DNA from: Catellatospora paridis
GTDB lineage: Bacteria; Actinomycetota; Actinomycetes; Mycobacteriales; Micromonosporaceae
Direction: 5' to 3'
DNA: 64,000 nucleotides
Assembly (NCBI RefSeq): GCF_009720365.1
Contig: NZ_ML769316.1
Location: 248,001 to 312,000, forward strand
Shown here: positions 17,472 through 27,200 of the stretch, one piece after another
How the letters are laid out: every line of letters starts with the position of its first letter
How positions within the stretch are numbered: position 1 is the first letter of the stretch
The notes under the pieces: model-generated
The model's database searches: none
Told to the model about the DNA's origin: nothing
What the model saw: only the letters and a program-made list of their open reading frames with translations
Program-made: the position numbers and the translations under genes

Positions 17472-17813
17472 ATGCGCACGCTTCAGTTCACCTTCCCGGC
17501 CGTGTCGCGGGCAGCCCACCGGGCTCATGTCGGCGTGGTCGGCTCCGGGGACCTGGAGATCCTGTTCGAACCCACCGGCGCCGCCGGGTCGGCCACGGTC
17601 AGGGTCCGCACCAGCGTCGAGGGATTCGACGAGGTCTGGCAGGCGACCCTGCAGCGGTTCTTCGCCCGTGTGCCGCTGGAGGGTTCCTGGGAGCTGAACG
17701 ACGCCGCCGCCACTCCGGCGCTGGTGACCCTGCGCCTGCAGCAGGCGGCCCAAGCTGCCGGCGGCGGCGCGAGCACGCCGTCGGCGCCCACGGGCACCCG
17801 GGAGGCGTCATGA
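17472..17813 (+). CDS. mdcC: malonate decarboxylase acyl carrier protein
   Basis: MdcC, the delta subunit, carries the 2'-(5''-phosphoribosyl)-3'-dephospho-CoA group on a serine. The attachment region VGVVGSGDLEILFEP with its Ser is visible near residue 25, followed by the family's VRVRTSVEGFDEVWQATLQR. At 113 residues it is slightly longer than usual because of a Ala/Gly/Ser-rich tail that runs into the next gene. It starts one base after mdcB ends and its stop overlaps the start of the beta/gamma gene (ATGA). Confidence 0.92.
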   Translation: MRTLQFTFPAVSRAAHRAHVGVVGSGDLEILFEPTGAAGSATVRVRTSVEGFDEVWQATLQRFFARVPLEGSWELNDAAATPALVTLRLQQAAQAAGGGASTPSAPTGTREAS

Positions 17814-19621
17814 CGGGCGACAGCGCCACGGTGCCCGCGACCGACACCGCCGCGCTGCTGCTCGGTGCCGGCGTCGACGGCGGCCCCGTCGACTGGACCC
17901 GGGTGCTGCGCCGCCGCAGCTTCCTCGAACTCGACGCGCTGGCCAGGGCCGAGGCGCTGCTCGACGGGCCCGGCAGCCGGGTGCTGTGCGGGCCGTTCGA
18001 TCGTCTGGAGTCGCCCTGGCTCGCACCGCAGGAGGTGACACCGCAGGCCGACGACGGCGTCGTCGTCGCCCGAGGGGTGATCAGCGGCACGGATGCGGTC
18101 GTACTGTCCATCGAGCAGGCTTTCCAGGGCGGCGGTGTCGGCGAGGTGTCCGGCGCGAAGATCAGCCAGGCGCTGCGACTGGCCGCCGCCGACAGCAGAG
18201 CCGGTCACCCTGTGGCCGCAGTACTACTGCTGGAAACCGGCGGAGTCCGGCTGCAGGAGGCGAACCTTGGGCTCAACGCCGTCGCCGAGATCTGCGCCGC
18301 GCTGCTGGAGTTGCGCCCGCTGGCACCGGTGATCGGTGTCGTCGCCGGGTCGGTCGGGTCATTCGGTGGCCTGAGCATCGCCACCGGCCTGTGCACCCAC
18401 GTCATCGTCACACCGGAGGCCCGGATCGGGCTCAACGGCCCAGCCGTCATCGAGCAGGAAGCCGGCGTCGCCGAGTTCGACTCCACCGACCCGGCCCTGA
18501 TCTGGGCCGTCGACGGCGGCGAGCAGCGCTACCGCACCGGGCTTGCCGACACGCTGGTCATCGACGACGCCGATGCCGTGCGTGATGCGGTCCGCGGCGC
18601 TGTGGCCGCGGGCGTGACCCCACCGGGCCGGCATCGCAGCGAGCGCCTCGACGTGCTCGACACCCGGCTGGCCACCATCGACCCAGCCGACCCTCCCGAG
18701 CCCCTGCGGCTGCGGACCCTGTGGGGCCAGGCGTACGAACCGCCGCCCGGCCCGGCCGTCACCTCGCGACGCGGCCGCGACGTGCAGCCCCACGCCGGTG
18801 CCACGCAATCGTCGATGGTGCCGGGCGAGCGCGGCCTCGCCTGGACCGTCGCGCTGGCCGGCGCGCCACCTCAGCCGGTGATCCCGTCGGTTTTGCGCGC
18901 CGACCGCGACGACACCGTCTTCCTGGCCGTGGTGCCCGATCCGGACAACCACTTCTACCGTGCGCGGCAGGGCCAGGTAGGCCTCACCGAATGCGCCGCG
19001 CTGGCCCGCACGCTGCGGGCGATCACCGCCGAGGACCGGCTGCGCGAGCAGCGCCGCCCGATCGTCGCGATCGTGGACCTGCCCAGCCAGGCATACGGGC
19101 GCATCGAGGAGATGGCCGGCCTGCACCAGGCGATCGCGGCGGCCGTCGACGCCGCCGACGCGGCCCGGGTCGCCGGGCACCCGCTGGTCACCCTCGTCGT
19201 CGGCAAGGCGTTGTCGGGCGGTTTCCTCGCGCACGGACTGCAGGCCGCGCAGATCCTGGCACTCGACGATCCGGGCGTGGAGATCCACGCCATGCACAAG
19301 GCCGCCGCCGCACGGATCACCCTGCGCACCGTCGAACAGCTCGACGAGCTCGCCAAGTCGATCCCGCCGCTGTCCTACGACGTGCGGCAATGGGCCACGC
19401 TCGGCTTCTGCGACGGCCTGCTCACCGTCGAGAACGCCGACAATCCCACCGACGCCGACGTGCGCACGGTCCTCGCCGCCATCGCCGACGCGGTGACCCG
19501 CGCCCGGCCCGGATCCGTCGACCTGTCCAACCGCCTGGACTCCGCGCAGGCGGTAAAGGTCCGGGCCGCCTCTCGCGCCGTGCGTGACGCGCTCGCGGCA
19601 CAGTGGCCGACCCCGCGATGA
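17810..19621 (+). CDS. mdcDE: malonate decarboxylase beta-gamma fusion
   Basis: One 603-residue protein in place of separate MdcD and MdcE. Residues 1-290 are MdcD-like (RSFLELDALARAEALLDGPG, EVSGAKISQALRLAAADS, GVRLQEANLGLNAVAEI, GSVGSFGGLSIATGLCTHVI), a carboxyltransferase half that decarboxylates the malonyl thioester. Residues 340-603 are MdcE-like (IPSVLRADRDDTVFLAVVPD, ALSGGFLAHGLQAAQILALD, HAMHKAAAARITLRTVEQL). The two join through a short linker near residue 310. In many bacteria they are separate subunits forming a heterodimer, so the fusion fixes their ratio. The frame is open throughout, so this is a true fusion and not a missed stop. Confidence 0.92.
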   Translation: MTGDSATVPATDTAALLLGAGVDGGPVDWTRVLRRRSFLELDALARAEALLDGPGSRVLCGPFDRLESPWLAPQEVTPQADDGVVVARGVISGTDAVVLSIEQAFQGGGVGEVSGAKISQALRLAAADSRAGHPVAAVLLLETGGVRLQEANLGLNAVAEICAALLELRPLAPVIGVVAGSVGSFGGLSIATGLCTHVIVTPEARIGLNGPAVIEQEAGVAEFDSTDPALIWAVDGGEQRYRTGLADTLVIDDADAVRDAVRGAVAAGVTPPGRHRSERLDVLDTRLATIDPADPPEPLRLRTLWGQAYEPPPGPAVTSRRGRDVQPHAGATQSSMVPGERGLAWTVALAGAPPQPVIPSVLRADRDDTVFLAVVPDPDNHFYRARQGQVGLTECAALARTLRAITAEDRLREQRRPIVAIVDLPSQAYGRIEEMAGLHQAIAAAVDAADAARVAGHPLVTLVVGKALSGGFLAHGLQAAQILALDDPGVEIHAMHKAAAARITLRTVEQLDELAKSIPPLSYDVRQWATLGFCDGLLTVENADNPTDADVRTVLAAIADAVTRARPGSVDLSNRLDSAQAVKVRAASRAVRDALAAQWPTPR

Positions 19622-20277
19622 CCGCCGTACGCCCGCACGACCTGGTCCGACTCGGCGCTCCCGAGGTCCTGCTGACCGGCGACGCACCCGGCTGGGTCGG
19701 CGACGCACTCGCCCGTGTGCCGTGGGTCGTGGTCCGCCGCGCCACAGCCACGGCGGGGCTCCTGGCTGTCGGGGTCCGCGGCACCGGCCGGCACCAGCGT
19801 CACGCCGCCGAGGCGCCGCCTGCCGCCGTCACCGGTGTCGCCGCGCCGGAGCGGTTGCGGTCCCCACCGCGCCACGGCCCGGCCTGCCGGACGCCGGCCC
19901 TGGTCGCGCTGCACGACCTCGGCCCGGCCCTCGACGCACGGAAGCTGGTCTGGGGCCCGGTCGGCAGCGCCGGCTTCGAGCTGGCCACCGGCCAGCCGGC
20001 CACCGGCACCGAAAGCGATCTCGACATCATCGTGCGGATGCATGAACTGCCCGATCCAGGCTGGGCCGCCGATCTGCTCACCGGACTCACCGACGCGGCG
20101 GCCCGGGTGGACTGCCTGCTGGAGACGCCCGCCGGTGCCGTGGCCCTGGCCGAGCTGGCCGGCGGGCCTGCCCTGCTGGTGCTGCGTACCGCCGACGGCC
20201 CCCGGCTCGTCACGCCCGAGCAGGTCCAAGCGATGTGCGCCCGGCGTACCGGCACTGTGGGCGACCACCTCCGATGA
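19618..20277 (+). CDS. mdcG: phosphoribosyl-dephospho-CoA transferase
   Basis: MdcG transfers the prosthetic group precursor made by MdcB onto MdcC, giving the holo carrier protein. The nucleotidyltransferase-like signature GTESDLDIIV with the two catalytic Asp residues lies near residue 130, preceded by WGPVGSAGFELATGQPAT. The C-terminus has the family's VDCLLETPAGAVALAELAG. Length 219 residues, normal for the family. Start at ATG 19618, overlapping the stop of the beta-gamma gene. Confidence 0.9.
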   Translation: MTAVRPHDLVRLGAPEVLLTGDAPGWVGDALARVPWVVVRRATATAGLLAVGVRGTGRHQRHAAEAPPAAVTGVAAPERLRSPPRHGPACRTPALVALHDLGPALDARKLVWGPVGSAGFELATGQPATGTESDLDIIVRMHELPDPGWAADLLTGLTDAAARVDCLLETPAGAVALAELAGGPALLVLRTADGPRLVTPEQVQAMCARRTGTVGDHLR

Positions 20278-21221
20278 GCACCGCGCTGCTGTTTCCCGGT
20301 CAAGGCTCGCAACGCCCCGGAATGCTGACGGACCTGCCGGACACCCCGGCCGGCAGGCAGACGTTGCAGCAGGCACGAGAAGTGCTGGCCACACTCGACG
20401 GTGTGCCGGAACCGGTCGATGACGCCGCGGCGCTGCAGGCGACCACCAACGCCCAGCTCGCACTACTGATCGCCGGGGTCGTCACGGCCCGCGCGCTGAT
20501 CGACGACCACGGGCTGCGCGTGGCAGCGGTGGCGGGGCATTCCGTGGGTGCGTTCGCGGCCGCGGTCACCGCCGGGGTCCTCGGCCTCGACGACGCGCTG
20601 CGCGCTGTCGCGGTCCGCGGCCGGGAGATGGAACGCGCCTGCGCGGGCGAGGACTGGGGCATGGCAGCGCTGACCGGACTGGGCGAGAGCGCCGCGCGCG
20701 CCCTCGTCGACGCGGTGGCGACCCGGGACGCGCCGCTGTGGCTGGCCAACCTCAATGCCGCCGACCAGGTCGTGGTCAGCGGCACGCGGCAGGCCTTGGA
20801 CCGGCTCGCGGTGCAGGCCCCGGCGGCCGGCGCGCGCGATCTGCGACTGTTGGCGGTGTCGGTGGCCTCGCACTGCCCGCTGCAAGCCACGACCGCACAG
20901 GCGGTCGCGCGAGCCCTGACCCGCGTCACCCCGGGCACGCAGCGATGCGTCTATTTCGCCGACACCACCGGCCGGCAGCTGGCCGCCGCGCCCGCACTGG
21001 TGCTCGACGACCTGGCCGCAGCGGTGGCGCAGCCGGTCCGCTGGTACGACATCATCCGTCTGATGCCCGAGGTCGGGGTGACCGCCACGGTCGAGGTGCC
21101 GCCGGGCCACGTGCTGTCCGCCATCAACGCCCGCCAGAACCCTGCGATGACCACCGTCGCCGTCGACGAGGTCGGCATCGCCGCGGCACTGCGCCGTATC
21201 GACCGCGCGAGCATGACGTAG
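20274..21221 (+). CDS. mdcH: malonyltransferase (epsilon subunit)
   Basis: MdcH is an FabD-like malonyl-CoA:ACP transacylase that loads malonyl onto the holo carrier to start catalysis. Motifs: LLFPGQGSQRPGML at the N-terminus, nucleophile elbow VAGHSVGAFAAAVTAGVL (Ser near residue 95), GREMERAC, ANLNAADQVVVSGT and VASHCPLQ with the catalytic His near residue 203. Length 315 residues. The start ATG overlaps the mdcG stop. It is the last gene of the operon and is followed by a strong hairpin. Unlike Klebsiella-type clusters, no mdcF transporter or mdcR regulator is adjacent. Confidence 0.92.
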   Translation: MSTALLFPGQGSQRPGMLTDLPDTPAGRQTLQQAREVLATLDGVPEPVDDAAALQATTNAQLALLIAGVVTARALIDDHGLRVAAVAGHSVGAFAAAVTAGVLGLDDALRAVAVRGREMERACAGEDWGMAALTGLGESAARALVDAVATRDAPLWLANLNAADQVVVSGTRQALDRLAVQAPAAGARDLRLLAVSVASHCPLQATTAQAVARALTRVTPGTQRCVYFADTTGRQLAAAPALVLDDLAAAVAQPVRWYDIIRLMPEVGVTATVEVPPGHVLSAINARQNPAMTTVAVDEVGIAAALRRIDRASMT

Positions 21222-21262
21222 ACGCGGCGGCGAACCGACCTGCACTGGCGGCTGCCGTTCAC

Positions 21263-21306
21263 GGCGTCCGGCGGCCCGAGTGCGGTGAGCCGGGCCGCCG
21301 GACGCC
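21263..21306. terminator. strong bidirectional hairpin after mdcH
   Basis: A perfect 16-bp GC-rich stem (21263-21278 pairs with 21291-21306) with a 12-base loop lies between the convergent ends of mdcH and the hydrolase gene. It should end both transcripts. Confidence 0.8.
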
Positions 21307-21314
21307 ACCGCTGT

Positions 21315-22214
21315 TCAGTTGCCGGCGCACACGGCCCGGGCCGCGGCGAGGATCTGGTCGGTGACCGCGTCAGGGTGGGAGATCAGCGTCAGGTGTGATC
21401 CGCCGGGAACCACTTTGACCTGCGAATTCGCGCGTTTTGCCATGGCCGTCTGCGACTCCGGTGTGATGATCTTGTCGTCGCCGCCGATGACGTACCACGA
21501 CGGGATCGTCATCCAGGCCGCCTGCGCGCTCGGGGTCGAGAATGCCGTCCTGGTCGCGGGACGCTGACTCGCCCAGAGCACCTCGACCAGCTGTTCGGGC
21601 AGGTCAGGGGCGAACGACTCCACGAAGACGTCCTCCAGCAGGTACAGGTCGGCGTCGCCCTCGGGCGCGTTCGGGTACGGGACCGCGTCGAACAGCGTGT
21701 CCGGATCGGCGTTCAGGACCGAAGTCTGCCCGCTGGTCTGCGCGCTGGTCTCGCCCACCGCAGGTGCGCTGGCGTCGACGTACACCAGCTGCTTGACGGC
21801 ATCGATGCCGGCGGCCGCGTTGCTGATCACCGATCCGCCATAGGAGTGCCCGACGAGCACGATCGGACCGGACAGAGTCTTGAGGAAGTCCGCGACCGAA
21901 GCGGCGTCACCGGTGAGTCCGCGCAACGGGTTGGCGACGGCCCGGGCCACGTACCCGGCATTCTGCAGTCTCTGCACCTCGCCGCTCCAGCTGGAGGCGT
22001 CGGCGAACGCGCCGTGGACCAGCACCACCGTCGGCTTGACGCAGTCAGCCCCGGCGGGCATCGGACCGCCGCCGTCCGAGCGTGACGGCCAGACGCGAAG
22101 GCCGGAAGCGGATGCCTGCGCCGGAGCGCCGCCCAGCCCGGTGACGGCCACCGCCACCGCAGTCAGCGCGGCAAGCCAACTGCTGCGGCTACCGCCGATC
22201 GAAACCATCTTCAT
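21315..22214 (-). CDS. secreted alpha/beta hydrolase
   Basis: A 299-residue protein with a signal peptide (WLAALTAVAVAVTGLGG then APAQASA) and an alpha/beta-hydrolase fold. It has VVLVHGAFADASSW (oxyanion strand), VLVGHSYGGSVIS with the Ser nucleophile, a late Asp in VIGGDDKIITPESQ and the catalytic His in VPGGSHLTLISHP. This type is often annotated as esterase or chloroperoxidase-like hydrolase; the substrate cannot be told. Start at ATG 22214 with GGGG eight bases upstream; the frame stays open far upstream but that part is not protein-like. Convergent with the mdc operon. Confidence 0.85.
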   Translation of the reverse strand: MKMVSIGGSRSSWLAALTAVAVAVTGLGGAPAQASASGLRVWPSRSDGGGPMPAGADCVKPTVVLVHGAFADASSWSGEVQRLQNAGYVARAVANPLRGLTGDAASVADFLKTLSGPIVLVGHSYGGSVISNAAAGIDAVKQLVYVDASAPAVGETSAQTSGQTSVLNADPDTLFDAVPYPNAPEGDADLYLLEDVFVESFAPDLPEQLVEVLWASQRPATRTAFSTPSAQAAWMTIPSWYVIGGDDKIITPESQTAMAKRANSQVKVVPGGSHLTLISHPDAVTDQILAAARAVCAGN

Positions 22215-22531
22215 CGGACCCCGTTTCGTAAGTGGCACAGCCCCGTCCGCAGCGGACCGCGACCAACCCGGACGGCTGCCATGACCGAATGGTGATTCCG
22301 AATGCAGACTAACCAGCAGCAATCGGCGCCGGATGGTTAATCGACTGCGACAGCGGAGCACCACGTCGCAGGTGCGCCGGCGGGCTGCCCCATCCGACTT
22401 CTCCGACATTTCCCCAGCTCCCCGGCATATGCTGTTTCGCGGTGGTTGCCTGCGTGTCGCCGCGGCCCTGGCCGGCGGGGTTGCCGCCAACCGCGCGACC
22501 CTGGCCCGGCCCGTCGGAAGGGGGTGCCGGG
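22215..22531. other. intergenic region, divergent promoters
   Basis: About 320 bp between divergent genes (secreted hydrolase leftward, P450 rightward). It must hold both promoters. No repeat or gene is seen. Confidence 0.5.
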
Positions 22532-24052
22532 ATGGCTGGTCGGTCAGCGGGCAGCGGTGCGGAGCCCGCAGCGCGGTCTCTAGCACAGCCGGACGCGCCC
22601 GCCACGAATGTGCCGTGTTCGGCGGCGCCTCCTGTGGGGCTCCTGCCGGCGGACTTCGAGGCCGACTACGTCGGCGGGGCTGTCGCACCGTTCCTGTTGA
22701 GCAGCGAGTTCGCCGGGGAGACGCCCATGCTCCCCATGATCGATCTCGCGTTGACCAAAGAGAACGCCCTGGCGAGCCATCTCTGGGGCCTGCTGTACGA
22801 CGGCTGGACGCCCGACTCCGACCGGGCGGGCGTCTCGGTCTTCACCCAGGGCTACGAGAAGCGCGGCCCGCACAACGCCCGCAAAAAGATCTTCATGTCG
22901 GCGACCACACCGGACCTGATCGACACCCGATACCGCGACAGACTCCGGCGCTTCCACGAGCTGCTGCTCGCCGGCGAGCAAGCCGGCGAGCCCCTGATGC
23001 GCCGCTTCCTCGACCTGTACTACGAGCTCTTCTGGGATCTGCACGTCGGCGCGACCGGCGAGCCGCTGCCCGCCGAGGTCCGCCGGTTCACCGCGGACTT
23101 CACCACGGTGCTGGGCTTCTGGTTCCCGACCTCGGAGACCGTGCACCGGGCGTACATGCGCGCACGCGCCGACCGGGCCGCACTCATGGCCTGGCTGGAC
23201 GCCCGCGTCCAGGCTCTCATCGACGGCACCGCGCCCGACCCCGAGAACACCATCGTTTACTACTGGCTGAAGAACGGCGAGCTGGGCGAGAACTTCAGCC
23301 GCGACGACCTCCTGATCGAGTGCCTGCACGATCTGATGGCATTCCCCCAGTGGGCGACGATGGTGCACCACGTGGCGAGCAGACTGGAGCCGGCGCACGG
23401 AGACGCCGACGTGCGGTCCTGGTTCGACAGGACCATGCGGGCAGGGCCGGACGAGCCCGACGGCGGCCCGTTCACTCCCCTGGACCGGCTGGTGATGGAG
23501 CTGTTTCGGACGATATCCCCGAACCCGGGGAGCCTGTCGACGCTGCGGCGCAAGCAGGCGCTGCTCGGCGGGGGTTTCACCGGTGTCGTGACGCCGCATG
23601 TCGCGGCGAACACCGATCCCCGGAACTGGGCCAACCCGGCGGAGTTCGATCCCGACCGCTACCGGACGGCCCCGACGAGTGCGGACACCGACGACGCGAG
23701 GTGCCGGCAGGCCGGGCTGGCGCGCTGCCCGTTCCCGAGGGAGGCGTTCGCCGTCCGGGACGGCCGCGCGGTGCGGTTGGTCAACTCCGGGTACGGGGCG
23801 GTCTACAGCGAGGTCGACGGGACGCCGCATCCGGTGTGCGACACGGCGGGCTATGCGGCGTTCGGGTTCGGCTACCGGCGTTGTCCCGCCGAGCATCTGT
23901 CGGTCGAGTTCGTCAAGGAGTTCCTGCGCAAGGTCTGGCAGGACGGGATCTCGTTCGTGCGCCTCGACGTCGAGGCTCCCGAGCGGGTGCCCGTGAACCC
24001 GGGGACGGTCGCCGACGACATCAGCTTCCGCCTGCCAGCCGGGCCTAGCTGA
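22532..24052 (+). CDS. atypical cytochrome P450-like protein
   Basis: A 506-residue protein. P450 signatures are confined to the C-terminal half: K-helix ExxR in MELFRTISPNPGS (near residue 322), a meander-like FDPDRYRTAP, and the heme-thiolate loop FGFGYRRCPAEHL with its Cys near residue 450. About 75 residues, including CPFPREAFAVRDGRAVRLVN, separate FDPDRY from the Cys loop, far more than in normal bacterial P450s, and the I-helix acid/Thr pair is not evident. This resembles the divergent P450s that act on fatty hydroperoxides more than monooxygenases, but that is inference. ATG 22532 is preceded by GAAGGGGG; longer in-frame extensions lack a better site. It lies just upstream of the SEFIR-CHAT-STAND gene. 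Confidence 0.7.
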   Translation: MAGRSAGSGAEPAARSLAQPDAPATNVPCSAAPPVGLLPADFEADYVGGAVAPFLLSSEFAGETPMLPMIDLALTKENALASHLWGLLYDGWTPDSDRAGVSVFTQGYEKRGPHNARKKIFMSATTPDLIDTRYRDRLRRFHELLLAGEQAGEPLMRRFLDLYYELFWDLHVGATGEPLPAEVRRFTADFTTVLGFWFPTSETVHRAYMRARADRAALMAWLDARVQALIDGTAPDPENTIVYYWLKNGELGENFSRDDLLIECLHDLMAFPQWATMVHHVASRLEPAHGDADVRSWFDRTMRAGPDEPDGGPFTPLDRLVMELFRTISPNPGSLSTLRRKQALLGGGFTGVVTPHVAANTDPRNWANPAEFDPDRYRTAPTSADTDDARCRQAGLARCPFPREAFAVRDGRAVRLVNSGYGAVYSEVDGTPHPVCDTAGYAAFGFGYRRCPAEHLSVEFVKEFLRKVWQDGISFVRLDVEAPERVPVNPGTVADDISFRLPAGPS

Positions 24053-24259
24053 CCAGCCCGCGCCACGATCGGGGGCGGCAGCGGCCGGTGCGGCCGTGGT
24101 CGCCACACTGGCCGCGGCGGCACTGTCCCATGGCGGACCTGCGGCGTGCGGGCAGTTCGACCACCGGTGGAGACCGCTTCACCTTCGGCACATACATTTC
24201 CGGCATCACCAGTTCCGGGCGGGCCCGCACCCGCACGGAGGGATATCGGGAGTTTTGTC

Positions 24260-27200
24260 ATGAGTTCCACCAGCCTGGGCGGCGGCACCATCCCGCCAAT
24301 CGTCCACGAGTCCACTGTCGACAGGGTGCAGGCCGGTCACGTCGTCGTCTCGTACGCCCCTGACGACGAGGGGCATGTCGAAGCCGTCCGGGACCTGTGG
24401 ATCCTGCTGCGAGCGGCAGGCGTCGACGCGAGGCTGGCAACCACATCGGTCGGCTCGCCCGCCGAGGTGCGGCTTGCCGCCGCCGTCGTCGTGGTCGGCT
24501 CGCCGCTCTACCGGGAGGTCGCCGCCGCGGAGCCGGTCGGAGGACACACGCAGCTGTGGCAGGCGGCCCGGTCGATCGAGGACCTGGCCGGCGGTGACGA
24601 GAAGTCCGCCGCCGCCGTACTGCCGGTGGTGCTGCCCGGCGGCACGGTGGGCCACCTGCCGGCGTTCCTGTCCGCGCACACCGCTCCCCTGTTCCGGCTG
24701 CGCACGCTGAGCCGGCGCGGCGTCGCGACCCTGGTCGCCGCACTTCACGAGCGCTGCGGCTCGGCGGATCCGACACCGCGCCACGAGCTGCGCCTGGCCG
24801 TGAGCGTGGCGGACGGCAGGGTCCGCTGCGCCACGACGCTGTCCGGGACGCTGCTGTGCGAGCGGGACGAGTTGCTGCCGTTCGGCCGGGACGAGGTCTG
24901 GTCGCTACTGGACCTGCCCGACGCGCAGACGCGGCTGGCGCGGCTGGGTCAGCGGCTGTCCGAGGCGCTGTTCGACGCCGACTGCCTCGACCAGCTCACC
25001 ACCCTGGTCACGAAGTCCGCCGAGGGCACCGTCGTCGACGTCGTCATCGAGGCCGACGGTGCGGCGCACGAGCTTCCGTTCGAGCTGATCCAGCTCACCG
25101 ACCAGCAGGTCCTGGCCACCGTCGACGGCGTACGCCTGACCCGGACCGTCACCGGCGTGCCGGCCCGGGCCCTTGCCCCGTCGCCGGGTCCACTGAAGAT
25201 CCTCGTCGCGGTCGGGGCACCGGAGGTCACCGAGAACCCGGCGCTGGACGTGGAGGCCGAGATGCAGGCCATCGTCGGCGTCGTCGGTGGACTGGGCCGG
25301 GCCGAGGTGACGATCCTGGAGACGGCAGGCCCGCAGGAGATCGCCGAGGCGTTGCGTCGCGACGCGTACCACGTGTTGCACCTGTCGGCGCACGGATCTC
25401 CATACGGGGTGGAGCTGGAGGACCGGGACGGCAACGCGGTCGACGTGCAGGCCGAGGACCTGGTGCGGGCGCTGCGCCGCGGCGGCCGGGCGCTGCCGCT
25501 GATCGTGCTGTCCAGCTGCGGGGGCGCGTCGGATGCGGACGCGGGCCTGGCGGTGACCCTGCTCCGGCACGGCGCCGAGCGGGTCATCGCGATGCAGACC
25601 ACGGTCACCGACGTGTACGCGACCGGGCTGATCACCCGCGTCTACCGTTCGCTCGCCGAGCAGAACACCTCGGTCGCCGAGGCGCTGGCCGAGGCGAGGT
25701 CGGCGCTGTTCGACGACGCGCAGGGCAACCGGACGCTGCAGCGGCCCGAGTCTGCGGTGGCGGCGCTGTTCGCGGCCGGGGACGGCCCGCTGTGGGACAC
25801 CGCGGCGGCGCCTGACCCCTTGAGCAACCCGACGGAGCTGCCTGGCGGCGTGGACGTGCGCGACCTGTCGCTGGGCGAGCTGGTCGGCCGGCGCGCACTG
25901 CTGCGCACCGTGTCGCGGGTGCTGCGCGACGAGGTCCCGTCCGGCGGCAGGTCACCGCTGGTCAACGGCGTGATGCTGACCGGCGCGGCCGGGATCGGCA
26001 AGACCGCCCTGGCCGGCCGGGTGGTCAACCGGTTGCGGGACGACGTCGACGACCCGTGGGCGATCGTCGTGCAGGAGGGCCTGTGGAATCCGGAGCAGCT
26101 CATCGCCGACCTCGCCGCAGCCGGAACCGACGTCGACGGCCACGGCGACCAGGCCCACGCCCTGGCGGCGATCACGGCCGCGCTGCGTACGCGGCGGCTG
26201 CTGATCGTGTTCGACGACTTCGAGCAGAACCTCACCACGGGCGGCGCAGGCTTCGCCGACCCCGGGTTCGAGCAGGTCTTCACGGCGCTGTGCGAGGCTG
26301 CGGAGCGCGGCAAGATCCTGGTGGCGAGCCGCTACCCGGTGCCGGTCGAGGTGCCGCTGCTGCGGGCCGAGGTGCCGCCGCTGGGCGACGCCGAGCTGCG
26401 CCGGATGCTGCTGCGGCTGCCCGCGCTGCGCGAGCTGTCCCCCGACGACCGCGAGACGGTGCTGCAGGTCGCGGGTGGGCATCCGCGGCTGCTGGAGTTC
26501 GTCGACGCGCTGCTGCGCGGCAGCGCCCGGGCCCGGCTGCCCGAGGTCACCGAACGGCTGCGCAGGCTGGCCAGGCAGGAGCGGGTGCCACTCGCCCGCT
26601 CCGCCGGCGCCGCCGAGGCGACCCGGCAGGCGGTGGCTCTGGCGGCCCGCGACATGCTCCTCGACGACCTGCTGGGCCTGCTGTCCGAGGTGGAACGGGA
26701 GACGCTGCTGCAGGCCGCGGTGTGCCGGGTGGCGCTGTCGCCGGGCGACCTCGCGTTCGCGGTGCGGGGCCGGGAGGCGTCCGATGAGGAGCACGCCGAG
26801 ACAGCGGAAGACGTCTCCCGGCTGCGGGACCTCACCCTGGTCACCGGCAGCGAAGCTGTCGCCGTGGAGCCGTGGCTGCGGGAGGCCCTGACACCGTTGC
26901 AGGGCGTTCAGCGCCTCGACCGGCATGAGCGGGCCGCGGCCACATGCCGCCGCATCGCGGCCGAGGGCCGGGCCGACTTCACGACCCTCACCGAGGCCGT
27001 ACGCCATCTCGCGTCCGCCGGCCGGTTCGACGAGCTGGCGGAGTTCGCCGATGCGACGCTGCCCAGCCTGGGCGGGCAACTCACCGTCGCGGCGTTCCTC
27101 GGCGACGTCACCCCGGCCCTGCCCGACGGCCACGCCGCATACCCGGCGCTGCTCAGCCGAGAACGGGACGCGCTGGAAGCCACCGGCGCCACCACCGCGG

